Shown here: piece by piece, positions 1 through 9,733 of the stretch | How positions within the stretch are numbered: the stretch's first letter is position 1 | Layout of the letters: every line of letters begins with the position of its first letter | Origin: Brevundimonas albigilva | Lineage (GTDB): Bacteria; Pseudomonadota; Alphaproteobacteria; Caulobacterales; Caulobacteraceae | Reading direction: 5' to 3' | DNA length: 64,000 nt | Assembly (NCBI RefSeq): GCF_023503965.1 | Contig: NZ_CP097298.1 | Span: 1,877,001-1,941,000 of the forward strand | Notes under the pieces: model-generated | Seen by the model: only the letters and a program-made list of their open reading frames with translations | Told to the model about the DNA's origin: nothing | Databases searched by the model: none | Made by a program: the position numbers and the translations under genes

Positions 1-439
1 CGTGAACGTCGGCATCTCGGTGTCGCGCGTGGGCTCCTCGGCCCAGACCAAGGCGATGAAGAAGGTCGCCGGCACCATCAAGGGCGAACTGGCCCAGTAC
101 CGGGAAATGGCCGCCTTCGCCAAGTTCGGCTCGGACCTGGACGCCTCGACCCAGAAGCTCTTGGCCCGCGGCGCGCGCCTGACCGAGCTGCTGAAGCAGC
201 CGCAATACTCGCCGCTGGCGATGGAGGAGCAGGTCGTCTCGGTCTACGCCGGCACGCGCGGCTACATCGACGGCATCGCCGTGGCCGACGTCGGCCGCTT
301 CGAGAAGGAGCTGCTGGCCCGCATCCACGCGAACCACGCCTCGCTGCTGGACGGCATCCGCGCCAAGAAGGACCTGACGCCCGAGCTGGAAGCCGAGCTG
401 AAGGACATCCTGGCGGCCTTCGTCAAGACCTTCGCCTGA
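1..439 (+). CDS. atpA: F1F0 ATP synthase subunit alpha, C-terminal part (5' end outside window)
   Basis: This is the last 146 codons of the alpha chain of F1-ATPase, read from base 2 and ending in TGA at 437-439. It opens in the conserved [19 protein letters not shown] stretch just after the nucleotide-binding domain and continues through the all-helical C-terminal domain of the family. Alpha subunits alternate with beta in the catalytic hexamer and carry non-catalytic nucleotide sites. It is followed 33 bases later by atpG, the usual alphaproteobacterial order, so it belongs to the same transcript. The gene is incomplete only because the window begins inside it. Identification is secure. Confidence 0.98.
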   Translation, partial: VNVGISVSRVGSSAQTKAMKKVAGTIKGELAQYREMAAFAKFGSDLDASTQKLLARGARLTELLKQPQYSPLAMEEQVVSVYAGTRGYIDGIAVADVGRFEKELLARIHANHASLLDGIRAKKDLTPELEAELKDILAAFVKTFA

Positions 440-472
440 GTTCAACCGGATAAGCTGAGAGAGTAGCGCCGG

Positions 473-1351
473 ATGGCCAGCCTCAAGGAAATGCGCAATC
501 GGATCGGAAGCGTGAAAGCCACGCAGAAGATCACGAAGGCCATGCAGATGGTCGCCGCGGCCAAGCTGAAGCGCGCCCAGGACCAGGCCGAAAGCGCCCG
601 GCCCTATGCGCAGAAGATGGCCTCGGTCATCGCCAACCTGGCCGCCGGCGTCTCGGGCGCCGACGCGCCCCGGCTGCTGGCCGGCACGGGCGATGACCAG
701 CGCCACCTGATCGTGGTCGCCACGGCCGACAAGGGCCTGGCGGGCGGCTTCTCGACCAACGTCATCCGCGCCGCGCGCGAGCGGATCAACAGCCTGATCG
801 CCCAGGGCAAGGACGTGAAGATCATCGCCGTCGGCAAGAAGTCGCGCGATCAGCTGGCGCGTCTGTATGGCGACAGGCTGGTCCGCACCTTCGAACTGAG
901 CGAGCACAAGACCGTCGGCCTGCCCTCGGCCCAGCCGATCGCCGAGATGATCGCCACGGCGTTCGAGGACGGCCAGGCCGACGTGGTCACCCTGTTCTAC
1001 AGCCAGTTCCGCTCGGTGATCTCCCAGGTTCCGACCGCCAAGCAGCTGATCCCGGCGGTGGTGGAAGGCGACGCCGCCCCGATCGACCTGAACGGCGCGG
1101 TCTATGAATACGAGCCCTCGGAAGAGGAAATCCTGGAAACCCTGCTGCCGCGCAACCTGACGACCCAGATCCTGGCCGCCCTGTACGAGAACCAGGCCGG
1201 CTTCTTCGGCTCGCAGATGGCGGCGATGGACAACGCCACGCGCAACGCCGGCGACCTCATCAACGCCCTGACGCTGCAGTTCAACCGCAAGCGCCAGGCC
1301 CAGATCACCACCGAGCTGATCGAGATCATCGCCGGCGCCGAAGCGCTTTGA
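473..1351 (+). CDS. atpG: F1F0 ATP synthase subunit gamma
   Basis: The 292-residue product begins [20 protein letters not shown] and ends in the conserved helix around [21 protein letters not shown], the two coiled-coil ends that form the rotating central stalk of F1. The length matches bacterial gamma chains. It couples proton flow through F0 to conformational changes in the alpha/beta hexamer at the inner membrane. It lies between atpA and, in the normal layout, atpD; here a toxin-antitoxin pair separates it from atpD, starting 45 bases after its TGA stop. Co-transcription with atpA is inferred from the short gap. Confidence 0.98.
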   Translation: MASLKEMRNRIGSVKATQKITKAMQMVAAAKLKRAQDQAESARPYAQKMASVIANLAAGVSGADAPRLLAGTGDDQRHLIVVATADKGLAGGFSTNVIRAARERINSLIAQGKDVKIIAVGKKSRDQLARLYGDRLVRTFELSEHKTVGLPSAQPIAEMIATAFEDGQADVVTLFYSQFRSVISQVPTAKQLIPAVVEGDAAPIDLNGAVYEYEPSEEEILETLLPRNLTTQILAALYENQAGFFGSQMAAMDNATRNAGDLINALTLQFNRKRQAQITTELIEIIAGAEAL

Positions 1352-1353
1352 TC

Positions 1354-1389
1354 TGACAGCATTGACAGCAACGACAGCACTGACCATCT
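1354..1389 (+). repeat. Four 9-bp tandem units between atpG and the antitoxin gene
   Basis: Just after the atpG stop, the motif (T/C)GACAGCAN recurs at 1354, 1363 and 1372, with a degenerate fourth copy (TGACCATCT) at 1381. The exact 9-bp period puts all copies within one helical turn of each other. It sits immediately upstream of the antitoxin start at 1397, where autoregulatory operators of ribbon-helix-helix antitoxins usually lie. Operator function is inference; replication slippage at an insertion junction would look the same. Confidence 0.5.
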
Positions 1390-1396
1390 AAAGGCC

Positions 1397-1659
1397 ATGG
1401 CCACCCTCACCGTCCGCAACCTGCCCGACTCGACCCGTGACGCGATCCGCGTCGCGGCCGCGCGTCATGGCCGGAGCATGGAGGCCGAGGTGCGCGTCGC
1501 CCTGGAGCAGACCTTCAGGCCTGAGAAGCCCGCGCTGACGGCTCAGGAACGGTTGGCCAGGATCGACGCCGCCGTTCTGCAGGCCTATGCGGGCAAACGG
1601 CCCGACTGGACCGTCGATGACTTTATCGTCGAACGTCGCCAGGCTGCGGAGCGCGGCGA

Positions 1660-1663
<4 letters not shown>
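1397..1663 (+). CDS. FitA-like ribbon-helix-helix antitoxin
   Basis: The 88-residue protein starts MATLTVRNLPDSTRDAIRVA and continues AARHGRSMEAEVRVAL. This is the signature of FitA/Arc-type ribbon-helix-helix antitoxins: a DNA-binding beta strand, two helices, and the HGRSMEAEVR segment. The C-terminal half (about residues 45-88) would wrap the toxin. Its last codons overlap the start of the PIN-domain toxin by four bases (ATGA at 1660-1663), the usual coupling of VapBC/FitAB modules. An AAAGG element lies seven bases before the start. The pair interrupts the atp operon between atpG and atpD, so it may be expressed from the strong atp promoter as well as its own. The 9-bp repeats upstream could be its operator. 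Confidence 0.88.
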
Positions 1664-3583
<1,920 letters not shown>

Positions 3584-3585
3584 TC

Positions 3586-3855
3586 ATGGCCGCCAAGCTG
3601 AACTTCTCCCTCGTCTCGCCGGAACGCGAGGTCTTTTCGGGCCTCGTGGACCAGGTGGACGCGCCGGGCGTCGAGGGCGACTTCGGCGTCCTGCCGGACC
3701 ACGCCCCCTTCATGACCGCCCTGCGCGAGGGTCTTGTGACCGTCTACAACGGCGGCTCCGCGACCCGCTACGACGTCAAGGGCGGCTTCGCCGACGTCAA
3801 TGGCGAAGGCCTGACCATCCTGGCCGAGGAAGCGACAGAGGTCGTCGCGGCCTGA
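3586..3855 (+). CDS. atpC: F1F0 ATP synthase subunit epsilon, short form
   Basis: The ATG at 3586 gives 89 residues beginning MAAKLNFSLVSPEREVFSG. This is the N-terminal beta-sandwich of epsilon, with the conserved GVEGDFGVLPDHAPFMTAL stretch. The usual C-terminal pair of helices (about 45 more residues in E. coli), which inhibits ATP hydrolysis, is missing: the protein stops soon after ILAEEATEV. No remnant follows before the terminator, so this is a short form and not an obvious frameshift. Short epsilons occur in several alphaproteobacteria, where a separate zeta inhibitor can take over; that role here is inference. Last gene of the operon. Confidence 0.95.
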   Translation: MAAKLNFSLVSPEREVFSGLVDQVDAPGVEGDFGVLPDHAPFMTALREGLVTVYNGGSATRYDVKGGFADVNGEGLTILAEEATEVVAA

Positions 3856-3881
3856 TCCTCTCGCGGGATCGAAACGATCAG

Positions 3882-3911
3882 AGGCCTTCCGCTCCGGCGG
3901 GAGGCCTTTTT
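3882..3911 (+). terminator. Intrinsic terminator of the atp operon
   Basis: An 11-bp stem (AGGCCTTCCGC pairing with GCGGGAGGCCT, one G-U pair) with a TCCG loop is followed by a T run. It begins 27 bases after the atpC stop. Confidence 0.9.
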
Positions 3912-3954
3912 CGTCTGAGGGGCGACCTGATCACTTCGCTCCCACCCACTCCCC

Positions 3955-4060
3955 GTCATCCTCGCCCTTGTGGCGAGGATCCATACGCCCGGTGTCGAAC
4001 GTCGGCGCACTCCGCGAGAACACCGGGCGTATGGATCCTAGGGACAGGCCCTAGGATGAC
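3955..4060. repeat. Cloverleaf-like composite inverted repeat
   Basis: Outer arms GTCATCCT (3955-3962) and AGGATGAC (4053-4060) enclose a perfect 19-bp inverted repeat (GGATCCATACGCCCGGTGT at 3977-3995, its complement at 4020-4038). Each side carries its own hairpin (CTCGCC..GGCGAG at 3961-3977, CCTAGGG..CCCTAGG at 4037-4055). The arrangement resembles bacterial REP/BIME-type intergenic elements. No gene is seen here. Confidence 0.7.
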
Positions 4061-4432
4061 GAGCGTGGGAAGATGGGAAAGGCGCCGGATGCGCGGGCGC
4101 CGCGCCGCTTCGTATCCCTTTTCCATTCGCCGACTCCCGCGATTCCAACGACCTGGGTCCGTCGTGGGCTAATCGACACGCCCTGGTCCCGACCCATGCC
4201 ATCGTCGTCGGATCGCGGACCGAGTCCGGGGACGACATTGCAGCCACTTCACACGCCGCCGCCGCCGCCCGATTTCAGACGATTCACACTATTCAGACCC
4301 TCTTTCCGCTCCCGAGTCTGGCATCGCCGACCGCGCCCGACACGGCCGATTTCAGACAATTCGCACTATTCAGACTCCCTTTTTCGGCTCGAGAGTCTGA
4401 AATCGATCCGCCGAGGCGCTAAAGACCGTCCC
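4061..4432. other. Non-coding spacer upstream of the serine hydrolase
   Basis: This 372-base stretch has open frames on both strands, but none has a recognisable protein, ribosome binding site or conserved neighbour. Its only clear structure is the TTCAGAC repeat region at 4269-4404 next to the downstream gene. Confidence 0.5.
4269..4404 (+). promoter_or_regulatory. Two ~52-bp direct repeats containing TTCAGAC boxes, upstream of the serine hydrolase
   Basis: Two related copies at 4269-4320 and 4346-4399 each begin CCGATTTCAGAC, continue through CACTATTCAGAC and end GAGTCTG. TTCAGAC thus occurs twice in each copy at 19-base spacing and again inverted (GTCTGAA). The outermost boxes of the second copy form a 10-bp inverted repeat, GATTTCAGAC (4349-4358) and GTCTGAAATC (4395-4404). 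The block ends 28 bases before the hydrolase start and is AT-richer than its surroundings, so a multi-site operator is a reasonable guess. The binding protein is unknown. Confidence 0.5.
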
Positions 4433-5567
4433 ATGACCGACGCCATCGACATCCATGGAACCTGCGCGCCGCGCTTCGCTGCCGTCCGCGACGCCTTCGC
4501 CGCCAACTTTCGCCGACGCGCCCGAGGGGCTGAACGAACAGGCGGCGCGGTTCAGCGTGCTGATCGAGGGGGAGACGGTCGTCGACCTCTGGGCCGGCCA
4601 CGCCGACACCGCCCGGACCATCCCCTTCACCGACACGACCCTGACGCCGGTGTTCTCGACCGGCAAGGCGGTGATGGCGGTGCTGATGGCCACGGCGGTC
4701 CAGGCCGGCGACCTGGACTACGACCAGACCGTCGCCTCCCTGTGGCCGGCCTTCGCCGCCCAGGGCAAGCAGGACGTGACCGTCGCCCAGATGCTCAGCC
4801 ACCAGTCCGGCCTGCCGGGCTTTTCCCAGGCGGTCGATCCGGCGATCTGGTTCGACGCGGCGGCGGTGGCGGAGACGCTGGCGGCCCAGGCGCCGATGTG
4901 GGCGCCGGGCGCGGCCTCGGGCTATCATCCCATCACCGTCGGCTACCTGGCCAATGAGGTGTTCCGCCGCGCCACCGGCCGCACCCTGGGCCAGGCCCTG
5001 CGCCAGGACTTTCCCGACCTGGACCTGTGGATCGGCCTGCCGGAGGCCGAGCACGGCCGCGTGGCCCAGATGCGCAAGCCGACCGCGGCCCCGGACCTGG
5101 GCCCCATCGACGCGATCAAGCAGGCCGCCTTCCTCGACCGGGGCTCGGCCCCCGGCGGGCGCGGCTCGGCCGAATGGCGCAAGATGGAGATTCCCTCGGC
5201 CAATCTGCACGGCACGGCGCTGGGCCTGGCGCGGATGCTGGGCGTGGTCGCCAACGACGGACATCTGGGCGACCGCCCGGTGCTGTCGGCCGACACGCTG
5301 AGCCAGCTGACCCGCGAGCGCATCCACGGCCCGGACAAGGTCCTGCCCTTCGTCATCAGCTGGGCCGCCGGCCTGATGCGCAACGACGGGCTGAACGTCT
5401 TCGGCCCGGGCGCCTCGCTGGGCCACTACGGCTGGGGCGGCTCCATGGCCATGGCGGACCCGTCGCGCCGCCTGTCCGCCGCCTATGTCATGACCCGCCA
5501 GTCGCCCCACCTGATCGGCGATCCGCGCGCGGTGAGGCTGCTGGAGGCCCTCTACGAAGCGCTCTAG
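4433..5567 (+). CDS. Beta-lactamase-like serine hydrolase (class C / EstB type), one frameshift
   Basis: The serine beta-lactamase fold is evident: SxxK motif in VFSTGKAV, a tyrosine motif at SGYHPITVGYLANEV and an HYGWGGS box near the C-terminus. Such proteins are esterases or peptidases as often as beta-lactamases; there is no signal peptide, so a cytoplasmic esterase is more likely. The start at 4433 gives the family's usual opening (MTDAIDIHGTCAPRFAAV), which then leaves frame. One extra T in the TTT at 4508-4510 explains this: removing it joins AANF directly to ADAPEGLNEQAARF. The span of 3n+1 bases agrees. Without correction, translation could only begin at 4455 with an unrelated N-terminus. 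It ends tail-to-tail with rarD, overlapping by 4 bases. Confidence 0.85.
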
Positions 5568-6484
5568 GCCGGTTCGGCCGTCTCCCGGATCGCCTGCCGG
5601 GCCGCCCGGCTGCGCAGGAAGGCGGCCAGGGCGAAGACGCCGGCTCCGGCCCAGATGAAGACGAAGGAGACGACCCGCAGCGGCGTCAGCGCCTCTCCCG
5701 CCCAGACCCCGCAGGCGAACTGCAGCGTCGGGGCCAGGAACTGGATGAAGCCCACCGTCGACAGCGGCAGCCGCCGCGCCGACCAGGCGAACAGGACCAG
5801 CGGGATCACCGTCGCCGGCCCGTTGACCAGCGCCCAGGCCAGCCCGGCCGGGGAGGAGAAGCCCACCGCCTGCCCATGCGTCGCCAGCCACGCCAGGAAC
5901 AGTCCGCCGACGGGCAGCAGCACCAGGCACTCGACGAACAGCCCCGTCTGCGCCGAGGCCGCGACCCGTTTCCGGATCACCGCATAGGCGCAGAAAGTGA
6001 TCGCCAGCGTCAGGCCGATGATCGGCACATGGCCCAGCGCCACGGTCTGGATCGCCACCCCCACGGCGGCCAGACCGATGGCGACGCCGCTCAGCCGGTC
6101 GATCCGCTCGCGGAACAGCACCGCCCCCGCCGCCATGTTGAGCAGCGGGTTGATGTAATAGCCCAGGCTGGCCTCCAGCGTCGCGTGGTGCGTCGTGGCG
6201 AAGACGTAGAGGCTCCAGTTCGTCGCGATCATCACCGCCGACAGCACCAGCCAGCCGAAGGTGCGCGGCCGGGCCAGCACCGCCCGCGCCTCGCCCCACT
6301 GGCCTGCCAGCAGCAGGACCAGGCCGGCGACGAACACCGACCACACCGCCCGGTGCGCCAGGATCTCGGGCGCGGCGAACCCCGCCCCCGCCATGGCCAT
6401 GAACAGCAGCGGCAGCAGGCCCCACAGGGTGTAGCAGGCGACCGCGGTCGCGACCGCGCGCGGGTCGGTCGGGCTGGGCGACAT
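5564..6484 (-). CDS. rarD: RarD-type EamA-family transporter
   Basis: The product has about ten hydrophobic segments and the RarD hallmarks: an early TLWGLLPLLFMAM helix, the ILAHRAVWSV box and LEASLGYYINPLLNM. These place it in the EamA/DMT superfamily under the RarD name (a chloramphenicol-sensitivity label in E. coli). It is a predicted inner-membrane permease of unproven substrate. I chose the ATG at 6484 (MSPSPTDPRAV), since a longer reading to 6532 adds only Pro/Gly-rich residues upstream of the first helix. It is convergent with the serine hydrolase and 54 bases downstream of asd on the same strand. Confidence 0.88.
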   Translation of the reverse strand: MSPSPTDPRAVATAVACYTLWGLLPLLFMAMAGAGFAAPEILAHRAVWSVFVAGLVLLLAGQWGEARAVLARPRTFGWLVLSAVMIATNWSLYVFATTHHATLEASLGYYINPLLNMAAGAVLFRERIDRLSGVAIGLAAVGVAIQTVALGHVPIIGLTLAITFCAYAVIRKRVAASAQTGLFVECLVLLPVGGLFLAWLATHGQAVGFSSPAGLAWALVNGPATVIPLVLFAWSARRLPLSTVGFIQFLAPTLQFACGVWAGEALTPLRVVSFVFIWAGAGVFALAAFLRSRAARQAIRETAEPA

Positions 6485-6538
6485 CGAAAGCGTCCTTGGT
6501 CCGCCGGGCAGGGGAGGCCCGCCCGGCGGCATATGGGG

Positions 6539-7585
6539 TCAGACCGTCAGGGTGCGATAGCCGGTCGAGGACTTGATCGTCCCCGTCTCGTCCAGCAGCT
6601 GGGCGATCTGGACCGCGTTCAGGGCCGCCCCCTTGCGCAGATTGTCCGACACCACCCAGAAGCTCAGGCCGTTCTCGACCGTCGGGTCCTTGCGGATCCG
6701 CGACACGTAAACGGCGAACTCGCCGGCGGCGTCCACCGGGGTGATGTAGCCGTCGTGCTCCTGCTTATCGACGACCAGCACGCCCGGCGCCTCGCGCAGG
6801 ATGGCGCGGGCCTCGTCCGGCTCGATCGGCCGGTCGAACTCGACCGTCACGGCCTCGGAATGGCCGACGAAGACCGGCACCCGCACGCAGGTCACCGTCA
6901 GCTTGATGTTCGGATCGAGCATCTTGTGCGTCTCGTTCCACATCTTCTGTTCCTCGTCGGTGTAGCCGTCGTCCTGGAAGGCGCCGATGAAGGGGATGAC
7001 GTTGAAGGCGATCTGCTTGGGGAACTTCTTGGGCGTGGCGTCGCCCAGGCCGTAGATGGCCTTGGTCTGGTTCCACAGCTCGTCCATGCCTTCCTTGCCC
7101 GCGCCGGACACCGACTGATAGGTCGACACCACCGCCCGCTTGATCTTCGCCGCGTCGTGCAGCGGCTTCAGCGCCACGACCAGCTGGGCGGTCGAGCAGT
7201 TGGGGTTGGCGATGATGTTCTTCTTCTTCGCGTCCTTGACCGCGTCAGGGTTCACCTCGGGCACGATCAGCGGCACGTCCGGGTCCTTGCGGAAGGCCGA
7301 GGAGTTGTCGATCACGATGGGGCCGGCCTTGCCGATCTTCTCGGACCATTCGCGCGACACGCCGCCGCCCGCCGACATCAGCACGATGTCGACCTTGGAG
7401 AAGTCGAACTGCTCGATGTCCTGGCACTTGACGGTCCTGTCGCCGAAGGAGACCTCGACGCCCTTGGATTTTCGCGAGGCGATGGCGTGCAGTTCGTCCA
7501 CGGGGAAGTTCACTTCCTCCAGGATGTTCAGCATTTCGCGGCCCACATTGCCCGTGGCCCCGACGATCGCGACGCGATAACCCAT
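6539..7585 (-). CDS. asd: Aspartate-semialdehyde dehydrogenase
   Basis: The 348-residue enzyme reduces aspartyl phosphate to aspartate semialdehyde with NADPH, the branch point to lysine/diaminopimelate, threonine and methionine. The N-terminal dinucleotide site GATGNVGREML and the active-site cysteine C130 in ANPNCSTAQL are both present, as is the SAGGG loop. The length is typical. It is divergent from zapE across a 152-base spacer that contains a palindromic repeat. Its own promoter probably lies there: TTGCTT, 16 bases, TAATTG on the minus strand is a plausible but imperfect match. Confidence 0.97.
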   Translation of the reverse strand: MGYRVAIVGATGNVGREMLNILEEVNFPVDELHAIASRKSKGVEVSFGDRTVKCQDIEQFDFSKVDIVLMSAGGGVSREWSEKIGKAGPIVIDNSSAFRKDPDVPLIVPEVNPDAVKDAKKKNIIANPNCSTAQLVVALKPLHDAAKIKRAVVSTYQSVSGAGKEGMDELWNQTKAIYGLGDATPKKFPKQIAFNVIPFIGAFQDDGYTDEEQKMWNETHKMLDPNIKLTVTCVRVPVFVGHSEAVTVEFDRPIEPDEARAILREAPGVLVVDKQEHDGYITPVDAAGEFAVYVSRIRKDPTVENGLSFWVVSDNLRKGAALNAVQIAQLLDETGTIKSSTGYRTLTV

Positions 7586-7604
7586 CTGTGTCAGTCCTTC
7601 GGAC

Positions 7605-7644
7605 GCGCTGACGCTCGGCTCGCGGAGCCTCGCTGCTTCAGCGC
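7605..7644. repeat. Palindromic repeat, family A (copy 1)
   Basis: The segment reads GCGCTGACGCTCGG...CTCGCTGCTTCAGCGC. It is an imperfect palindrome whose right half matches the copy inside lpd at 12527-12569. It lies in the asd leader, 20 bases upstream of the start codon. A separate perfect 14-bp palindrome (TTCGCGGCCGCGAA) lies at 7684-7697 in the same spacer. Confidence 0.55.
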
Positions 7645-7737
7645 GACGATTGTGTGTTTGGAGAAGCGCTCTGCAATTAGGCTTTCGCGGCCGCGAAGCA
7701 ATCGCTTTTCGCTGCCCCGGCCTTTAAGCAGGGCTGC

Positions 7738-8835
7738 ATGACCTCCCGCATCCGCAGCGCCTACGACATCCGCGTGGACGAGGGCGTGCTGACGCCCGAT
7801 CCCGCCCAGCAGGGGGTGATCGCCGCCCTGGAGCGGCTGGAGACGGACCTGGCCAAACGCGGCCTGTTCGGCCGCCCGCCGGAGGTGCAGGGCGTCTATC
7901 TGTGGGGGCCGCCCGGCCGGGGCAAGTCCATGCTGATGGACCTGTTCTATTCGGCCACGCCCGAGCCGCGGAAGACGCGCGCCCACTTCCACGCCTTCAT
8001 GGCGCGGGTCCACGACCTGGTGCGTCAGTGGCGCGAGGGCGACGCCAGGGCCCGGAAGGCCGTGTTCGGGACCCACAAGGGCGACGACCCGATCCCGCCG
8101 GTCGCGAAGCTGATCGCGTCCGAGGCGCGGCTGCTGTGCTTCGACGAACTGCAGGTCACCGACATCGCCGACGCCATGATCCTGGGCCGGCTGTTCGAGG
8201 CCCTGTTCGAGGATCGCGTGGTCCTGGCCATCACCTCCAACCGCGCGCCGGAGGACCTCTACAAGAACGGAATCAACCGCCAGCTCTTCACCCCCTTCAT
8301 CGACATCATCCGCCAGCGCTGCGTGGTGGTGGAGACGGCCGGCGCGCGCGACTGGCGGCTGGACCGGCTGTCCTCGTCCCAGGTCTGGCACACCCCCGAC
8401 GACCGTGCCGCATTCGAGGCCCTGTGGCGCGAGCTGAAGGGCGGCGAGCCCGAGGAGCCGGCGCATCTGACGGTGCTGGGGCGCGACGTGACCCTGCCCA
8501 GGACCGTGGGCGCGATGGCGCGCGCGACCTTCGCCGAACTGTGCGGCCGGGCGCTGGGGCCGCAGGACTATCTGGCGATCGCCAAGCGGTTCCACACCCT
8601 GTTCCTGGAGGACGTGCCGATCCTGGGGCCGGCCAACCATCACGAGGCGCGCCGGCTGGTGACGCTGGTGGACGCCCTCTACGAGGCCAGGACCAGGCTG
8701 ATCGTCCTGGCCGCCGCCCGGCCCGAGGCGCTCTACACCCAGGGCGTCGGCGCCTTCGAGTTCGAGCGCACCGTCTCGCGCTTCAACGAGATGCAGAGCC
8801 AGGACTGGCTGGCCCACGTCCGCGAGGACGACTGA
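7738..8835 (+). CDS. zapE: Cell division protein ZapE (AFG1-like ATPase)
   Basis: The 365-residue P-loop ATPase has Walker A GPPGRGKS at residues 57-64, a Walker B-like LLCFDELQVTDIADAM and the ITSNRAPEDLYKNGINRQLF block typical of the ZapE/AFG1 family. E. coli ZapE associates with the FtsZ ring and aids constriction under stress; mitochondrial relatives act in protein quality control. The length is normal. The gene starts ATG at 7738, divergent from asd, and ends four bases before the convergent HAD phosphatase gene. No operon partner is visible. Confidence 0.93.
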   Translation: MTSRIRSAYDIRVDEGVLTPDPAQQGVIAALERLETDLAKRGLFGRPPEVQGVYLWGPPGRGKSMLMDLFYSATPEPRKTRAHFHAFMARVHDLVRQWREGDARARKAVFGTHKGDDPIPPVAKLIASEARLLCFDELQVTDIADAMILGRLFEALFEDRVVLAITSNRAPEDLYKNGINRQLFTPFIDIIRQRCVVVETAGARDWRLDRLSSSQVWHTPDDRAAFEALWRELKGGEPEEPAHLTVLGRDVTLPRTVGAMARATFAELCGRALGPQDYLAIAKRFHTLFLEDVPILGPANHHEARRLVTLVDALYEARTRLIVLAAARPEALYTQGVGAFEFERTVSRFNEMQSQDWLAHVREDD

Positions 8836-8838
8836 GGC

Positions 8839-9699
8839 TCAGACGCCGGCCGGCATGGTGCCGGCGGTGATGGCGATGCGGCCGACCAGGCCCTTGACGA
8901 TCAGGTCCAGCGCCGAGCCCTCGCGATAGTCGGCGGCGGCGACGAAGTTGACCCGGTCCTCGGAAATCAGGCTGTAGACCTTCTTCTGGTCCCGCTCGTT
9001 CGAGCGCGGGTCGTACACCGCGATCGAGAAGCCGCCCTTGGTGTGCATCATCTTCATGGTCGGCACGTCGGTGTCGCCGTCGCCGATGAAGATCATCCGC
9101 TCGAACGGCACGGGGCGTTCGTCGTCGGGGATGAAGTGGTTGATGCGCTCGTGCTCCCAGTGGTTCTTCACGCCCTTGTTGATGCGGAACAGGTACTGGG
9201 TCTTGGTGGTGTAGTTGACGCCCACCGCCGGCCAGGCGGCCTCGCCCTTGTCGTCATAGACGTAGTGCGACGCGAAGACATGGGTCAGGGCCGACCGGAT
9301 CGGCGTGCCCTCGATCATCTCCTCCAGACCGGCGGAGACGATGTAGTGCTCGATATCCAGATTGTAGCGCGCCCCGAAGGCGTTCATCCGCTCGAACCAG
9401 CTCAGGTCCTTCAGCCCCTCGAACAGCGCCACCTCGCGGCCGTGGTCGCGCAGGGTCTCGCGCGTCACCGGCCGGCCGTTCTGGCGGGCGTGATGCAGCA
9501 TCAGCTGCATGTACATCAGGATGCCGTCGCCGTCGGCCTGGCGGGTCAGGCGCTCGGCCTCCTCCCAGAAGTCGCCGATGCCCATGCCGACGGAGGGGAT
9601 GAAGCTGACCTCCTGCATGTTGCCGCGCGCCAGGGTCCCGTCGAAATCATAGATCAGGGCGGTCTTCAGCGGCGGGGTGTCGAAGGCGGGGGCGTCCAT
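8839..9699 (-). CDS. HAD-superfamily phosphatase of unknown substrate
   Basis: The 286-residue cytoplasmic protein has HAD motif I, DFDGT, near residue 18, with the first Asp as predicted nucleophile. A late FIGDGDTDVPTM segment supplies the acidic motif IV. A large cap with IEHYIVSAGLEEMIEG lies between them. The overall pattern resembles phosphoserine-phosphatase-like HAD proteins, but no specific substrate can be read off. It is convergent with zapE and 35 bases upstream (in its own direction) of nothing else on its strand except the lipoprotein gene that ends at 9734. Function beyond phosphohydrolase is unknown. Confidence 0.8.
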   Translation of the reverse strand: MDAPAFDTPPLKTALIYDFDGTLARGNMQEVSFIPSVGMGIGDFWEEAERLTRQADGDGILMYMQLMLHHARQNGRPVTRETLRDHGREVALFEGLKDLSWFERMNAFGARYNLDIEHYIVSAGLEEMIEGTPIRSALTHVFASHYVYDDKGEAAWPAVGVNYTTKTQYLFRINKGVKNHWEHERINHFIPDDERPVPFERMIFIGDGDTDVPTMKMMHTKGGFSIAVYDPRSNERDQKKVYSLISEDRVNFVAAADYREGSALDLIVKGLVGRIAITAGTMPAGV

Positions 9700-9733
9700 G
9701 CGGCGGGATCCTCTGTCAGACCCCGCCTCTATA

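Noticed and set aside
4038..4247. Small antisense frame in the spacer upstream of the serine hydrolase
   Set aside because: No ribosome binding site, no recognisable motif, and it overlaps the structured repeat.
5027..7741. A 904-codon open frame on the plus strand across rarD and asd
   Set aside because: It is composed of Arg/Gly/Pro/Asp-rich low-complexity translation, lies antisense to two well-conserved genes, and reflects the lack of stops in GC-rich antisense DNA. Similar long antisense frames at 2000-3502, 4419-6425, 14639-16360, 22493-24286 and 60663-62636 were rejected for the same reason.
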